Below are positions 46,021 through 57,245 of a stretch of 64,000 nucleotides of DNA, in pieces. A program made the translations under genes and the position numbers. Where the stretch lies: assembly GCA_010094025.1 (NCBI GenBank), contig ML991855.1, positions 1 to 64,000 on the forward strand, read 5' to 3'. The notes under the pieces are model-generated. The model saw nothing but the letters and a program-made list of their open reading frames with translations. It was not told the origin of the DNA and searched no databases. How positions within the stretch are numbered: the first letter of the stretch is position 1; every line of letters begins with the position of its first letter. The DNA is from Viridothelium virens (lineage: Eukaryota; Ascomycota; Dothideomycetes; Trypetheliales; Trypetheliaceae).

Positions 46021-46166
46021 TGAGTAACCCCGGACAGCCTATCAACTTCTCATCTGCTCGAAAGTCTGATGTCAACAGCCTGTTCAGCGATTGCAAGAAC
46101 CAAGACTGGATAATGGCTTAATAGCAATACAGGAGTGTCGCTAGCGTCAACGACCCGCACTTTATA
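46021..46166 (-). pseudogene. Second GMC oxidoreductase relic (C-terminal 45 codons)
   Basis: Minus-strand translation reads RVVDASDTPVLLLSHYPVLVLAIAEQAVDI, the C-terminus of GMC oxidases. The DNA is about 80% alike to 39343-39487 in the first relic and in the same orientation. Only the tail survives; upstream sequence is not GMC-like. Confidence 0.7.
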
Positions 46167-46404
46167 TTATCATGGACAATGCTACTCTTTGGTGCGGCAT
46201 TGCACTACTTAATAGTGCCTTAACTCGCAGACACGATCACATCCTCCTGCGGTTGTACACTTGCGAGCTCGGAATATTTTGCGACAGTAGCCGAGGTTTT
46301 AATAGTGAAACTCCTCCCAGCATGGCTGCGGTCCCTACAGCCGGATTATAGCCTTGAGACTTCAGTTGGAGTTTGGAGTTGGTCTTGACTTTCTTTTCTT
46401 CGCG

Positions 46405-46752
46405 TTTTTGATGTTGTAAATGGGGTGGTGAAAGCTTGTAGATCAAGTTATGGAGGTGAGGACATTTATATACCTTACCGCGGAGGGGGGGTTCCTCAAC
46501 TGGTAGTTAATACAATGTTACCCCAGTTTAAGTGTTATGGCCATTTTGGCCCATGTTAACGCCACCTTAACATGGGCCAACATGGTCATAACAGTAAATT
46601 CGAAATAACATTGTATTGATTACCAGTTGAGGAACCCCCCCTTCGCGGTAAGGTACATAGCCAATTCACGAACCTCACTCCCATTCACGTGATAGGATTG
46701 CCAATTTGCTAATAAGATTGCCTTCTCACACATCACATGCAACATCAGTTTT
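46405..46752. repeat. Dispersed repeat A, split by a MITE
   Basis: Leaving out the MITE at 46471-46655, this matches 55800-55974 in inverted orientation. Shared blocks are TTTTTGATGTTGTAA, GGTGGTGAAAGCTTGTAGAT, TATGGAGGTGAGGACAT, TTCACGAACCTCACT and TTGCCTTCTCACACATCA. The family is unknown and no coding capacity was seen. Confidence 0.75.
46471..46655. mobile_element. Palindromic MITE, copy 5 (185 bp)
   Basis: TACCTTACCGCGGAGGGGGGG...CCCCCCCTTCGCGGTAAGGTA. The inverted paralogue at 55.9 kb has TATATACATG where this site reads TATATA-CCTTAC...GTAAGG-TACATAG. The insertion therefore duplicated only TA. Confidence 0.94.
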
Positions 46753-49700
46753 CCTCGTGCTCTCAGGGTTGTTGGATTAGGAAGCACTATCAGTGCTACT
46801 GACATTGAAAGAATGGAATTATCACTATGAATGCAAATTGAATGGAGTTTTTGCAGTGTCTGAATCAGTTTGCTAGTCTATCGAATTATAGATTTACTTC
46901 GAAGATGAATTTGAGATGATATGCATGGTCATGCATGAGTCCTGAGGACAGCTCCCACGACGCTGATACGTTGACCGTCAAGGCTTCATTGATTATGTCA
47001 TATGTCCCTATGTCATCTATCGGACAGGGCATAGGGTGAGGGTATCGGTGACAAAGAGGGCGGGGGTAGGGTGTATGGATTTGGTCTAGGAGGCGTCTGC
47101 TTGCAAGGGCTAGAAGATAGAAGTTGTTGATGGTAGGGGAGGGGAGGCAGTGGATAGGATAAGATAGGAGCTGATGGTAGAGGTTTGTTCTTTGCTTCTT
47201 TCTTCGCGGGACATAGCGCGCCCAGTGCTATTTGGGAGATGAGGCTTTCAGGTGATGGTATATATACTGTTTATTGTGAAGTGAAGTCATAGTATGGACG
47301 AAGGAGGATCCAACTACATACAGGTTAATCGAGCATTAGCGTGGTGTTAGCGAAACAACACGGACGCTCAAAATCAATCTTTATAGTAGACTCTCCGATC
47401 GCCTTCTTGTTAACTAAGTCTTTCGTGGTTTCACTAGACGCTGCTCCCTACGCAATTCATCCTCGGTCCATCTTCGCAAAAAATAATCGTCAACATTCAC
47501 TCGTTCTTCGCTGAGCATTGCGCTGCACGGGAAGCTGTTTGGCATGGCGCTTGGTGGAAAGAAAAGTGAGGCTGGGTATCTTCCACAGCAGTGGACCGAA
47601 TAATACGGATTGCGCCTCCTGGTCCAAAAAGCCAATAACTGCGGCAACGTATAAATCAGAATTTACATTCCAAGCACAAGCACGTGAATCCCATCGAATA
47701 AACTCTAATCGCCCGGCGCGCTCTTTTTATCATATTCGGCTTGCGATTATCCATATTTTTCGGACGTTGGATACGCCTTTCCACCAGGGTCGTGCCCGAG
47801 TAATATGATACGAAGACGGTTGTGGTTGGACATTGACCGGATCGAAATTCGTCGCAATAGGCGTTCAGGAAGCAGGCAGTCAGGAAGCGAATATCTAGGA
47901 ATGTTAGTCCGCTCTGTGCAAGGGGAAGGGAATTTGTGGAAGTACGTTGGCCACAGCCACCGAAGCATTGAACCACAGCTACTTAGCGGCGATCTCTAGA
48001 CGGTTACAGTATCATGGATGTAATGTGTATAATGGCGAACATGATCTCTTTGAACTAGGGAGAAGACCTCTGGAAGCTCCTTGGAGGAAACCTGCGTTAG
48101 ATACCTTCTAAGTTGCGGCTGAGATTTCATCTTGTTTGAGAACATCATCCAGCTGTCAGCCACATTGCGCCTTCGCTTCATACTAAAGACAATTGGCTTC
48201 TGGTGGTGTGATGGCATACTATGGCTGCACAGCACAGCCTACCGCGTTTTGTCTACAAATGACATCAAGCTCAGTCAAAGTATAAGCTATCCGCGAGTCG
48301 CATGACTAAGCTCGCTAAGGATTTGTCTCATCAAGAAGTCGCGCGGCCAAAATCCGCGCGAAGCTTAGTTTTTAGCTCTGAAAATCCATAACTCGGCAAC
48401 GAATGGCGACAACTCGGTGCCGATAAGCTTACGCTATAGATGCAATGGAGTGGAAACGTTATTCGACGATTTTGGACAGAATAAGATAGAGTTTGATGTT
48501 TTGGGTGGCGTGAGAAGCCCAACCTTCACGTTAAATCGTGGATTACGGCGGACTTTAGAGACCACTTGCTAATGCCGGTGATGCAGTTTTGAGAATATCT
48601 TGTCTTGGCCGTAGACTTATGTGCAGGCAAATGAATACTCTACAACAGTTCCGCGCAGATCAGCATCTTCTATACCGATACAAGCCTCAAGTTACTGAGA
48701 CGCATGTTGTAAGCCTTGATACGCGTAATGTGTCTTGAAGTGGGAAGCAATATCTCGAATGCTGACGAACCTAGCGACTCAAAAGAAGCGCAATCGAGAA
48801 GAAAACCCGAGAGAGTGGTGATTAACGAGTCAAGACGTCCAGAAGAATATATCAATAAGTACTCATTGCAAAGATCCGTTCTGCATAACTTGGCTTCTCG
48901 CCAATGGCCATGGTTGTGCTGTCAGTGCTCGGTCACTTATATGGTCAGCATGTATTTGTGTCAACCCGGCCGAGTGCTCCGTCGCGGTGTAATATGGCTG
49001 ACGTTCGCAGCTGAAATATGCGATACTTTGGTCCTACTTGCTTCCTAATAGACACCGAGAAGCACAGCTGTAATGTTGTCGATCTTCACAAAAGCCATTT
49101 TATCCGAGACACCGCTCAATAATGACTGCGCTAAATCGCGATTCGAATTTTTGAGCTTCCCCAATTGGTACTAGTGGAAATACGACCTAGCCACTTCCCC
49201 ACACCTCGACACCTTTAACCCATTTCCACTTCGATACTACCTAACTCAGCACAAATTGCAGTAAGCCTTGTCTCAGCCATCGATTTGTTGGCTAGCCGAG
49301 ACTAATGTCGGGCAATTGCTGCAAGATGATCACACTAAACCTTGGGCATCAAAATGCCAAGTAAAAGAAAGCAGTTGGAAAGTATGAGCAGACTAACGAC
49401 CAATGCTGAAGCTGTGGCCTGAGCAGAACCCGAGCAACCATTCCAGCATCTCTGTCTGATGAGACAACGTCGAGGTCTATCTCGGACGTTTCCGACGAAG
49501 TATCTGTACGGTGATGCATGGTCACAGGAGAGCGAGACGCGATGCACAACGCGCTGCTTAGAGGTAATGTACGGCTGACCTCCGCGCCCTCCGTAATCAT
49601 TCCCGCTCGAGATGCAGATGCATGGTGTGCGTCTTAGTCTGTCCAATCGACGTCAGTCTGGAGCGAATCCAACAATTGCGAGGTAAAGACGTGTATCGAT

Positions 49701-49795
49701 TTTTCATTCATACTTTGACCGACACAACTGCTGCCGTTTACAGTCGTCAAGCTTCTCTAAGACATCCGGCTCTCCAAGCATTACGACTTTCAATC

Positions 49796-51983
49796 ATGTC
49801 GAGTGAAAGCGAGCATGTTCGAGCGCTATCGAACTCAACCACAGTTACTGAGAGATCCGGATCACGTAAAGCTTTCACCGGCATGCATCAAGAAGAGCGA
49901 AGATATGAACAAAAAATGGAATTCGATCACCTCGGGCCAGTCAACGATCCCCTTGTTTCTCGCGATCCCTTTCTCCTCAGAGAAGATGCTGCCCTCTTCT
50001 ACGACTGTGCTTTGGAAGGCCAACCTGAAGAGCAAATAGCCGCGCTCAGACGCGTCGTCACGAAAGCGATGTTCATCCGGGGCGCGATCCTCGCACAGGA
50101 TCCCAATGGCTTGGATCCACAGGGAGACTCAGACAGCTTTCGACCGGCATCTTCTCTGCTCGAATCCGACTCATCTCTGGATGACGTCGAGTTCAAAGCT
50201 CTAGAATTGGAAAAGAAAGCACGCCTACGCGACCAGACCAAGCCGCTCAATCTCATCCTGCTGACTTGCTGCGTCGGCGCCATAGTCCAAGGTTGGACGC
50301 AAGCAAGCATGACTGGAGCGAATCTAAATTGGCCGTGTGAACTTCCTGGTAGTATCGGCGTCAGAACCGACGGAACCTGCAATACTCAAAGAAAGTGGAT
50401 ATTTAATGCCATTAATGCTGCGATCTATTTCTCCGCCTGTACAATCGGAGTTTGGCTTTCGGACATACTAAACGACAAATTCTGGGGTCGACGTGGTGCA
50501 CTGATAACCGCAGGGACCTGCACATTTGTGGCATCAGTGTGGTCGGGCTATTGTCGTACTTGGCCAGAGTTGCTGATTGCCCGCCTGCTCCTTGGTGTAG
50601 GGTATGGCGCGAAAGCCTCAGTTGTCACCATCTTTGAGGCTGAGGTTTCCCCGGGTGCCCGTCGTGGTCGCCTTTTGGTCTCATGGCAAGTCTTTACAGC
50701 TACAGGAATATTCCTCGGCGCTTCAGCCAACCTCATCTTCCTCAATAACTGGAGGCTGCAGATAGCCAGCAGTTTTATCCCATCAATTACCTTTGTCACT
50801 CTTGCTTGGGCTTGTTCCGAATCACCGCGCTGGCTGATCAAAAAGGAACGGTATAAAGAAGCCTTTCAAGTCCTCCGAGATCTCCGAGGTACCGAATTAC
50901 AAGCCGCAAGGGATCTCTATTACATCTACGCTCAATTGAGGGTGGAAATGTCGATGTTCGCAGGGGAAACAAGTGCAAGACAAAGGCTCGTAAATTGGAG
51001 AGTCTATTGGACATATAGTCTTGAACTTGCTAGGTCAAGCTACATCTTGCGTGTCCGGCAATTATTCTCGATTGTCAGGAACAGAAGAGCCGCGCTTGCG
51101 AGCGCCGTTGTGATGGCATCCCAGTACGTGCAGCGCTCCCTCCAGCATACATATCCTGACGTCTATACAGGCAGCTGACAGGTATCAATATCTTCGCGTT
51201 CTTGGTGGCATCTTTCCTAACCGCCTCGGGTACGAGACCAATTATCAGCTTGTGGTCTAGTTTCGCCTGGGCAGCGTGCAATGCAATTTTTTCCACCGTA
51301 GGCTATTGGTATATTGACACTAAGGGTCGCCGCTTTCTGCTGCTAGGCTCCCTCATTCTGATGATTCCTCTCATCATAGGTCAAGCCTTAAGCTTGACTA
51401 TCTCAACCAACGGCAACAATGGCGGTGTCCACACAGGCATTGTCATACTATTCATCGTCCTCAATACAGCAGCTTACTCACCAGGTGCCGGCGTCGTCCC
51501 TTTCCTATACTCAAGTGAAGTGTTCCCCCTCATCAACCGTGAGGCCGGAATGTCTTGGAGCTGTTTCGTAAATTTCGTCCTTGGCTCCCTCGTCATTTTC
51601 TTCGTTCCGTTGTCCTGGACTTCGCCATCAGATGAATCAATACATTCTGGCCCTACCACGCTGCTCTTCATATTCACGTAAGTCAAATCATGTACCGTGC
51701 GATCATCTCAGCCCTATTGACAAAGTACAGAGGCCTTGATCTCCTAGCTGCGATACTCGTGTGGTTTCTGGTGCCGGAGACAAATCACCCAGAGAGAGCA
51801 GCACTTGAGGAGATGAACTATTTGTTCTCGATTCCGACCTCGGCCGTTGTTAAGTATCATTCGTTGAAAGCAAAAGATCTACCGAATTCCATGCGGCCGG
51901 ATGCTGAAATTGTCCAAGAAAAGCTTCCTACAACTCTCAAAATGTGGTGGGATTTCTCTCGAAGCGGACAGAACGCTGTTTAA
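49796..51983 (+). CDS. Sugar/polyol-type MFS transporter with long N-terminal tail
   Basis: Three exons (49796-51123, 51171-51677, 51731-51983) give 695 residues. A hydrophilic N-terminal tail of about 165 residues precedes the first membrane segment. The MFS core shows GVWLSDILNDKFWGRRGALITAG (the loop 2-3 signature region), IARLLLGVGYGAKASVVTIFEAEVSPGARRG and SESPRWLIKKERYKEAFQVLRDLR. The second exon starts SQQLTGINIFAFL, the sugar-transporter helix 7 block, rebuilt across the splice. VPETNHPERAALEEMNYLF ends the core. It resembles inositol/sugar porters. Substrate unknown. It has no cluster motif, so there is no sequence reason to assign it to the pathway. Confidence 0.92.
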
Positions 51984-52158
51984 GACAGATCTCAGAATTC
52001 GCAAACTTCTCTTCTCTATACCGCTCAGATCTAGAAATGCGAATAAAAGTAACAGTTGTGTGGCTTCATGTGGCGACGGTTCTACTGTTTCGGTCCTTGG
52101 GCACCTTGTATGCTTCGTCGACGACGGAGTACATGAGACCTCGTGCGTCGTGGAAGAA

Positions 52159-52343
52159 TACCTTACGGCGGCTGGTGGGTTCCCCAATAGGTAATCAATC
52201 CAATGTTATTTCGAATTCACTGTTAAGACCTTATTGGTCCATGTTAACACCGCCTTAATATGGGCCAACATGGTCATAACAGTTAAACTGAGGTAACATT
52301 GTATTGATTACCTGTTGGGGAACCCCCCAGCCGCTGCAAGGTA
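52159..52343. mobile_element. Palindromic MITE, copy 6 (185 bp)
   Basis: TACCTTACGGCGGCTGGTGGGTTCCCC...GGGGAACCCCCCAGCCGCTGCAAGGTA with TA ends. It sits between two convergent genes: 175 bp after the MFS stop and 12 bp beyond the stop of the kinase-ankyrin gene, so it probably lies in both 3' untranslated regions. Terminal substitutions suggest an older copy. Confidence 0.9.
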
Positions 52344-52355
52344 GATATCCCTGTA

Positions 52356-54896
52356 TTACTTCTTTTTGGGTAGCTTTTGGTACCGTTTAAGCATCCATTT
52401 AATGTCCTTGCTGATCTCTCTTCGATCCGCCTGGTCCGGGTCAATCTTGCAGTCATATTTGAGCAAGTATTCTAGAGCCATCACTTTTTCTCCCTCGATT
52501 GCGATTGTCGATGGTAGCGTACGGCGGTTATCCCTACTATTGACGTTTGCGCCGTGCTCGATAAGCAGCCTTATTGCTTTGCTCTTTCCGGCTCTCACGG
52601 CCTCATGCAATGGCGTACGCCCGCCGATGCCAGCCGCGTTAACTTCAATGTGCCTGCCATTGACTCGGGCATGAGATAGAATCATTTCAAGCATGTCTTC
52701 ACCTCCATGTTTCTTCGGAATTTGATGGAGCAAGGTCTGTCCCAGCTTGTCTTGTATATCCAGTCGGGCTTTGCCGAGTAAGAGTTTGACGACTTTGAAG
52801 TCCCCCATGTCGGCAGCAACCATTATGGGTGTTTGGCCGTTCTCATTCCGTTCGTCGACGTCGCCATCAAAGTCAATTAATCGTGCGAGGCCGCGCATGT
52901 CTGGAGGAGTTTGCTGAATCATGGGAAAGAGACTTTCTCTTTTGGGCGACGTCGTCATTGCTTTGTCCAACCCACCTGGACTGATTAATTCTGTTATAGA
53001 TCGTCGTCCAGTTGAGCTGAATTCCGAAGAGCCTTGTGACGTGGGAAGCGATGGTGGTGACCTTTGACTGTCTCCAAGGCCTGAACTGTTTGTCTGTGAA
53101 TTCTGTGTCGGCAAAATAGCGATTTTTCCATTGATATCGTATGATACATCTCGCCATTCTGACTTTCCATGAGATGGTATTCTTTCAGGCGTTGGTGGGT
53201 CCAAGGGATGGACGGTCGATATACTCTCAAGAGATCGCTGAGAACTAGGGGATGCAATAGACCCCTGCCTAGACACTTCAAGGACGCTTCGGGCTTCGAT
53301 CCAGAGATCTCGTGCGTATGGGCGTGGTGTCTCTCGCCAAAGCATTTTCAATATCAATGGAATTAGTCTGTCCGTCACTGGATCGCTTATTCTCCGGTAT
53401 TCAATCAAGTCTTTCAGTGTTTTATCCACCAATCCGAGAAGTTTTAAGCCATCATGAAAGCATCCTAGACCTTGCAATGTCGAGTTCATTTTCGCTCTTC
53501 GGTTCCTGAAGTCCTCAAGGCCAAGCCGACCCGTAATAATCCAGACAGCAGCTTCTGCCAAGATGCAGCCAAGAGACCAAACGTCGGCTTTTTCAGATAC
53601 CACGCGATCACAGCGGCCAGTGATACTGTCAGCTCTATATGCTTCAGGAGCACCTTTTGAAAGTTAGAATCAACCAGTGCTATCAGAGAAATCGGGATGC
53701 TGACTGTAGATACGCGCCCCGCTGTTATCAAGGGCCATATGAGACTCTTGTTCGTAATCGATCAAATGGCTTAATCCAAGATCGGCCAATTTGAACATGC
53801 ACTGATAAGGTGATTGACCTTCGCTCAATTGGCAGAGAATATTCGTAGGCCTGATGTCCTGATGCCACCTACATTCATTGAGTTGGTGTTTTCATGTATG
53901 TTACTGACCTACCCATTTTTTGTTATATTGATGCCTCCTTCACAGTAAGTGACTGCATGTAACCCTTGCAATGCTCTTGTGAGAATGAGAAGGCTCTCCC
54001 AAAACAAAAAGATGTCTTCAGTCTTCATTGGTGGAGGAAGCGTCGTCATATATTCTTCCAGGGTATCATGGTTGGCATACTCTAAAATCACGTTGAATGC
54101 TTCTCTGTGTTCGAAACTGCCATAGAATCCAATGATGCCACTCTCAGTTCGTCCGTCAAAGCTCCTACGAACTGCTTCATATGCCAGTATCTCTTTTCTA
54201 TAAAGCTTGCACGCTTTTCGGCGAAACGTCTTTAAGACAAATACATCTTTCTCCTCACCGTGATGCTGAAACTTCACTTAACATAAGAAGAGATGGGGAC
54301 GAGTACAAACGAACCATGTTATTCCGATGTAAATGATTGTAATCGGGGTGAATCCGGATCTTATACGTATCGGCACTCCTTCCGCTTGCAATCCTTTCTT
54401 TAAAAATTATTGGTAGCACAATCTGAGTATTCCACTTGCATCTCGGCGTGTATCTGACTTCTGGAGCACAGAACATCCATTGGCACTTGTTGAACGAAGT
54501 CCAAAAGAAGCGGTCGTCTTCTGTCACGACGGGAAAGTCATGAGGTTTGACTTCAAAAGGGAGCTTGTTATCATTGAGAGACGGGAAGTTCAGAAAATAT
54601 TGAATCCAAGCTTCTCTCCTTATTCGTAGAAGTATTGCAAATATCTTGAGGTAACCATCTCGAATAAGTCTGGGCTCGACAAATCTTATTCCAATATCTT
54701 CTGAAAGGGCCGAGAGTATCTCTTCCAAATGTCTATCAAAATATTCTTTTAGCTGATTTTTTGGTACAAAGAAATCTAGCTCGTCGCTCTTTTCAAAATT
54801 CGAGTTGGGACACCAGACATCTTTCCTGGGCCTCTCAGGATCTGTGTGGCGGCGAAAGTCTTCAATGACAATGTTTTCCGATTCCGTAGGTGCCAT
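52356..54896 (-). CDS. Protein kinase-like domain fused to ankyrin repeats
   Basis: Four exons (54896-54315, 54265-53913, 53868-53714, 53653-52356) give 795 residues with consistent phases. Residues about 160-460 form a kinase-like domain: IASGRSADTYKIRI (glycine loop region), VFVLKTFRR (Lys), HQDIRPTNIL (catalytic loop with Asp), KLADLGLSH (DLG in place of DFG), APEAYRAD (rebuilt across the third intron) and KADVWSLGCILAE. A Ser-rich linker follows, then four or so ankyrin repeats (NGQTPIMVAADMGDFKVVKLLL; GRTPLHEAVRAGKSKAIRLLIEHGANVNSRD). The protein ends in a basic KKK. Kinase-ankyrin fusions are common in fungal accessory regions and resemble signalling or self/non-self proteins. Activity is plausible because the key Lys and Asp residues are present. 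Confidence 0.88.
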
Positions 54897-56223
54897 ATCG
54901 TAACAATTGCGAATGCAGATCTTCCAGGGTCCGTTGCTCCTCGCGGCGACGTTTAAACACTACAATGAGTGGTTTCTAATCATAGGACGGCCAGCCACTT
55001 AGTAACTGGTGGCCGCTCCGAATTCTACGGTGGTAGGCATGGAAACCTTGTCGAAAGCTCTGGAAGGCGAGGCGAGCTGCAAACCGGTGGGTGACGCGGG
55101 GCTGATTGAGACCCTCAGCACATATTACCGCCCCTAAGCAGCCAAGCACGGCTGAAAGGACTCAGGTCATGCGGGGCGACCGCTAATACGAGAGGTACAT
55201 ACCACGACTGCAGAGATCGTCATATGTAGTTGGATCTGGGTCTTACCCTGGTATATGCCGACGCGGTATGCAGCCGACCCAGCCTAATCCATATTTCTTT
55301 TGCTGCGTGTACCGCGCGTGTGGGGGTTCAATTGAGTCGATCTTACAGAGTGCCATCCTCACGCTATTCCTTTCTCAAACTTTTTCTTTGTCTGCAGAGA
55401 ATTCTGGCCAGACAGAGGGCGTACGGTAGACTCAAGTCGCGTAAGTCGCGTAAGTTGCGGATTTGTATTGAAACGACAGAGTGAATGGATCCACTTTCGA
55501 TATCGCCAATCTCCGTCCAGTTCGCCGCCCTAGTCGGACCTACCATTCGAATCGAGCTCGTGCATCTCGCGCAGGCGGACTAGGGTCCCGTGCTCAAGCC
55601 GTCTTGGGTGCAGCGCGAGCGTAGCACAAGACTAGTCACCACAGCGGTGGCAGCCCCGGGAGTAGTGGGAGTGGCGGGATTGGTAGGAGCGCCAGGGGCT
55701 TAGTGTGGCTTACTAATCACATAGGTTTTACCTTAGAGGATATAAGGTACCTACTCCATATAGAGTAAGACATGATCGGCTTCGACTTTTCCAACTTCAA
55801 AAGTGATTTTGCATTTGATGTGTGAGAAGGCAATTTACCTTTCTATTAGCAATCCTATTCACGTGATTACGAGTGAGGTTCGTGAAGTTGTTCATGTATA
55901 TAGATGTCCTCACCTCCATAGCTTAATCTACAAGCTTTCACCACCCATTCAGTTTTTTGTTACAACATCAAAAAGGCTTTCTAGGAAATTTTAGGCGAGT
56001 TCTCCATGAGCAAATGTCCATTCGAGTTTTAGTGACAGAAACCCACTATCCCTACAGACATGGCAGCGAATTTCGTTGATTTTGGAAGTTACAGATCCAA
56101 AATTTGGACGAGCGTGACCGCACCTCTGTTGAGGGAAGTTGCCTCTGAGGACCTTGCGGAAGGATCAGACGGAATGTAGTTCCATGGGTGGTTATTACCT
56201 TATTTGTACTAACGTAGCTTTAG
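54897..56223. other. Intergenic region with repeat B
   Basis: No intact gene. It holds the inverted repeat partner at 55800-55974. Short plus-strand frames near 55230-55484 are not convincing. Confidence 0.5.
55800..55974. repeat. Dispersed repeat B, MITE-free partner
   Basis: Inverted copy of 46405-46752 without the MITE. Around 55890 it reads CATGTATATAGATG, the unoccupied version of the MITE target, with a single TA at the insertion point. Confidence 0.75.
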
Positions 56224-56960
56224 CTAGATTTTTGCTCTTGCTCTCAGGCTTAGGTAAGTCCCGCCAACCCGTAGAGCGAGGATACCGGTTTGTATGCATG
56301 GCTCGGCTCCTGTAGCATCGATGACCGTATCAGCTCCAACTACGAGTCCAGTCTCTTCAATCAGTCGCTTGGCGGCGTCCTCTGGAGATTCCTTTCGAGC
56401 TACGTAAGAATGCGTCGCTGCGAATTTCTTGGCAAATTGTACACGTTCTTCGATGATGTCGACGGTTACGACTTTGGAGGCACCGAATACCCGGGAGATG
56501 GCGCAGCAGAGAGACCCAACAGGTCCAGCACCAAAGACAACGACCTTCTCTCCGGGCTTAATATTGGCTTGCCTAGTCATGTGGACGGCTACCGCTGTCG
56601 GCTAAGTTGCGTTAGATCCAGGCATTCCTTCGAATTTCAATTCAAGAGTAGTATACCTCAACTAATGCGCCCTCTTCGAGAGACACGTGGTCTGGTAGTT
56701 TGAGGCAGAAGTCTTGCGGTATTAAGTAGTACCTTGCGAGAGTTCCATGGAAAGGCGGTGTTGCTGTGAACATTGTATCAGGGCAGAGATTGTACTTTCC
56801 TTCCTTGCATCGTATACATTGACGACAGGGTTTGCCGGGTTCCAAGGCGACGCGGTCTCCAGGCTTGACCATATCGACTTTTGACCCGGTACTGTGGACG
56901 ACTCCCGCAGATTCGTGAACCAGCGTGATGGCTGAGATGAGCTTGAAGGGGCCAATGGCG
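56224..56960 (-). pseudogene. Xylitol/sorbitol-dehydrogenase-like zinc MDR relic
   Basis: Medium-chain dehydrogenase sequence is clear in the middle: LVHESAGVV, KPGDRVALEPGKPCRQCIRCKEGKYNLCPD (structural zinc Cys cluster), FHGTLARYYLIPQDFCLKLPD, then across an ordinary 55-bp intron (56602-56656) ALVEPTAVAVHMTRQANIKPGEKVVVFGAGPVGSLCC (GxGPVG cofactor turn) and VTVDIIEERVQFAKKFAATHSY. The N-terminal part with the catalytic Cys/Asp (CGSD region) is missing: the frame runs instead into a low-complexity G/C tract. The C-terminus stops early, soon after LRVGGTYLS, without the last 80 or so residues. The relatives oxidise polyols with NAD. This copy is truncated at both ends. Confidence 0.8.
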
Positions 56961-56964
56961 GGCT

Positions 56965-57245
56965 TTTTCTCCCCGGGGCGCCCTCCCCCACCGTCATCGC
57001 CGCCGCCGCCACTGCCGCTACCGCCGCCATTACGGCACCCGCCGCCCCTGCCGCCATCACCGCCCCCGCCGCCACCGCCAACCCCCCAGTGTTCCTGGCT
57101 GGTGGCGGCTTCTCCTTCCCCCCCGTTCCCCCCGTCCACGGCTCCCCTGATCTCATGAACGTGGATGGGGGGCAGGAGGGGGAGGAGAGAAGGGCAAGGG
57201 AGGAGGATGAGAGGAGGGGGAGGGAGACGGAAGGGGTGTCTGTTC
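56965..57245. repeat. Low-complexity CCG/CCCCCGCC and polypurine tract
   Basis: About 120 bp of interrupted CCG/CCC runs (56980-57090) are followed by a G/A-rich tract (57165-57240). The composition differs sharply from the surroundings. It replaces the expected N-terminal coding region of the dehydrogenase relic. The Gly-rich and Pro-rich frames it encodes are artefacts. Confidence 0.75.

Larger units (their letters stand above)
44908..49795. other. Long gene-poor region (4.9 kb)
   Basis: Contains a GMC C-terminal relic (46021-46166), a repeat with a MITE inside (46405-46752) and a purine-rich tract near 47030-47180. Short frames at 47414-48235 and 48716-49048 show no recognisable family. 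I found no intact gene. Confidence 0.5.

Noticed and set aside
47414-48235. Possible minus-strand gene in the gene-poor region
   Set aside because: Several short frames with stops between them, no family motifs and no splice pattern that joins them.
53653-53675. A 21-bp intron in the kinase-ankyrin gene (GTTGATTCTAACTTTCAAAAG)
   Set aside because: Too short to be spliced; using the donor at 53713 gives a normal 60-bp intron with the same branch point and correct frame.
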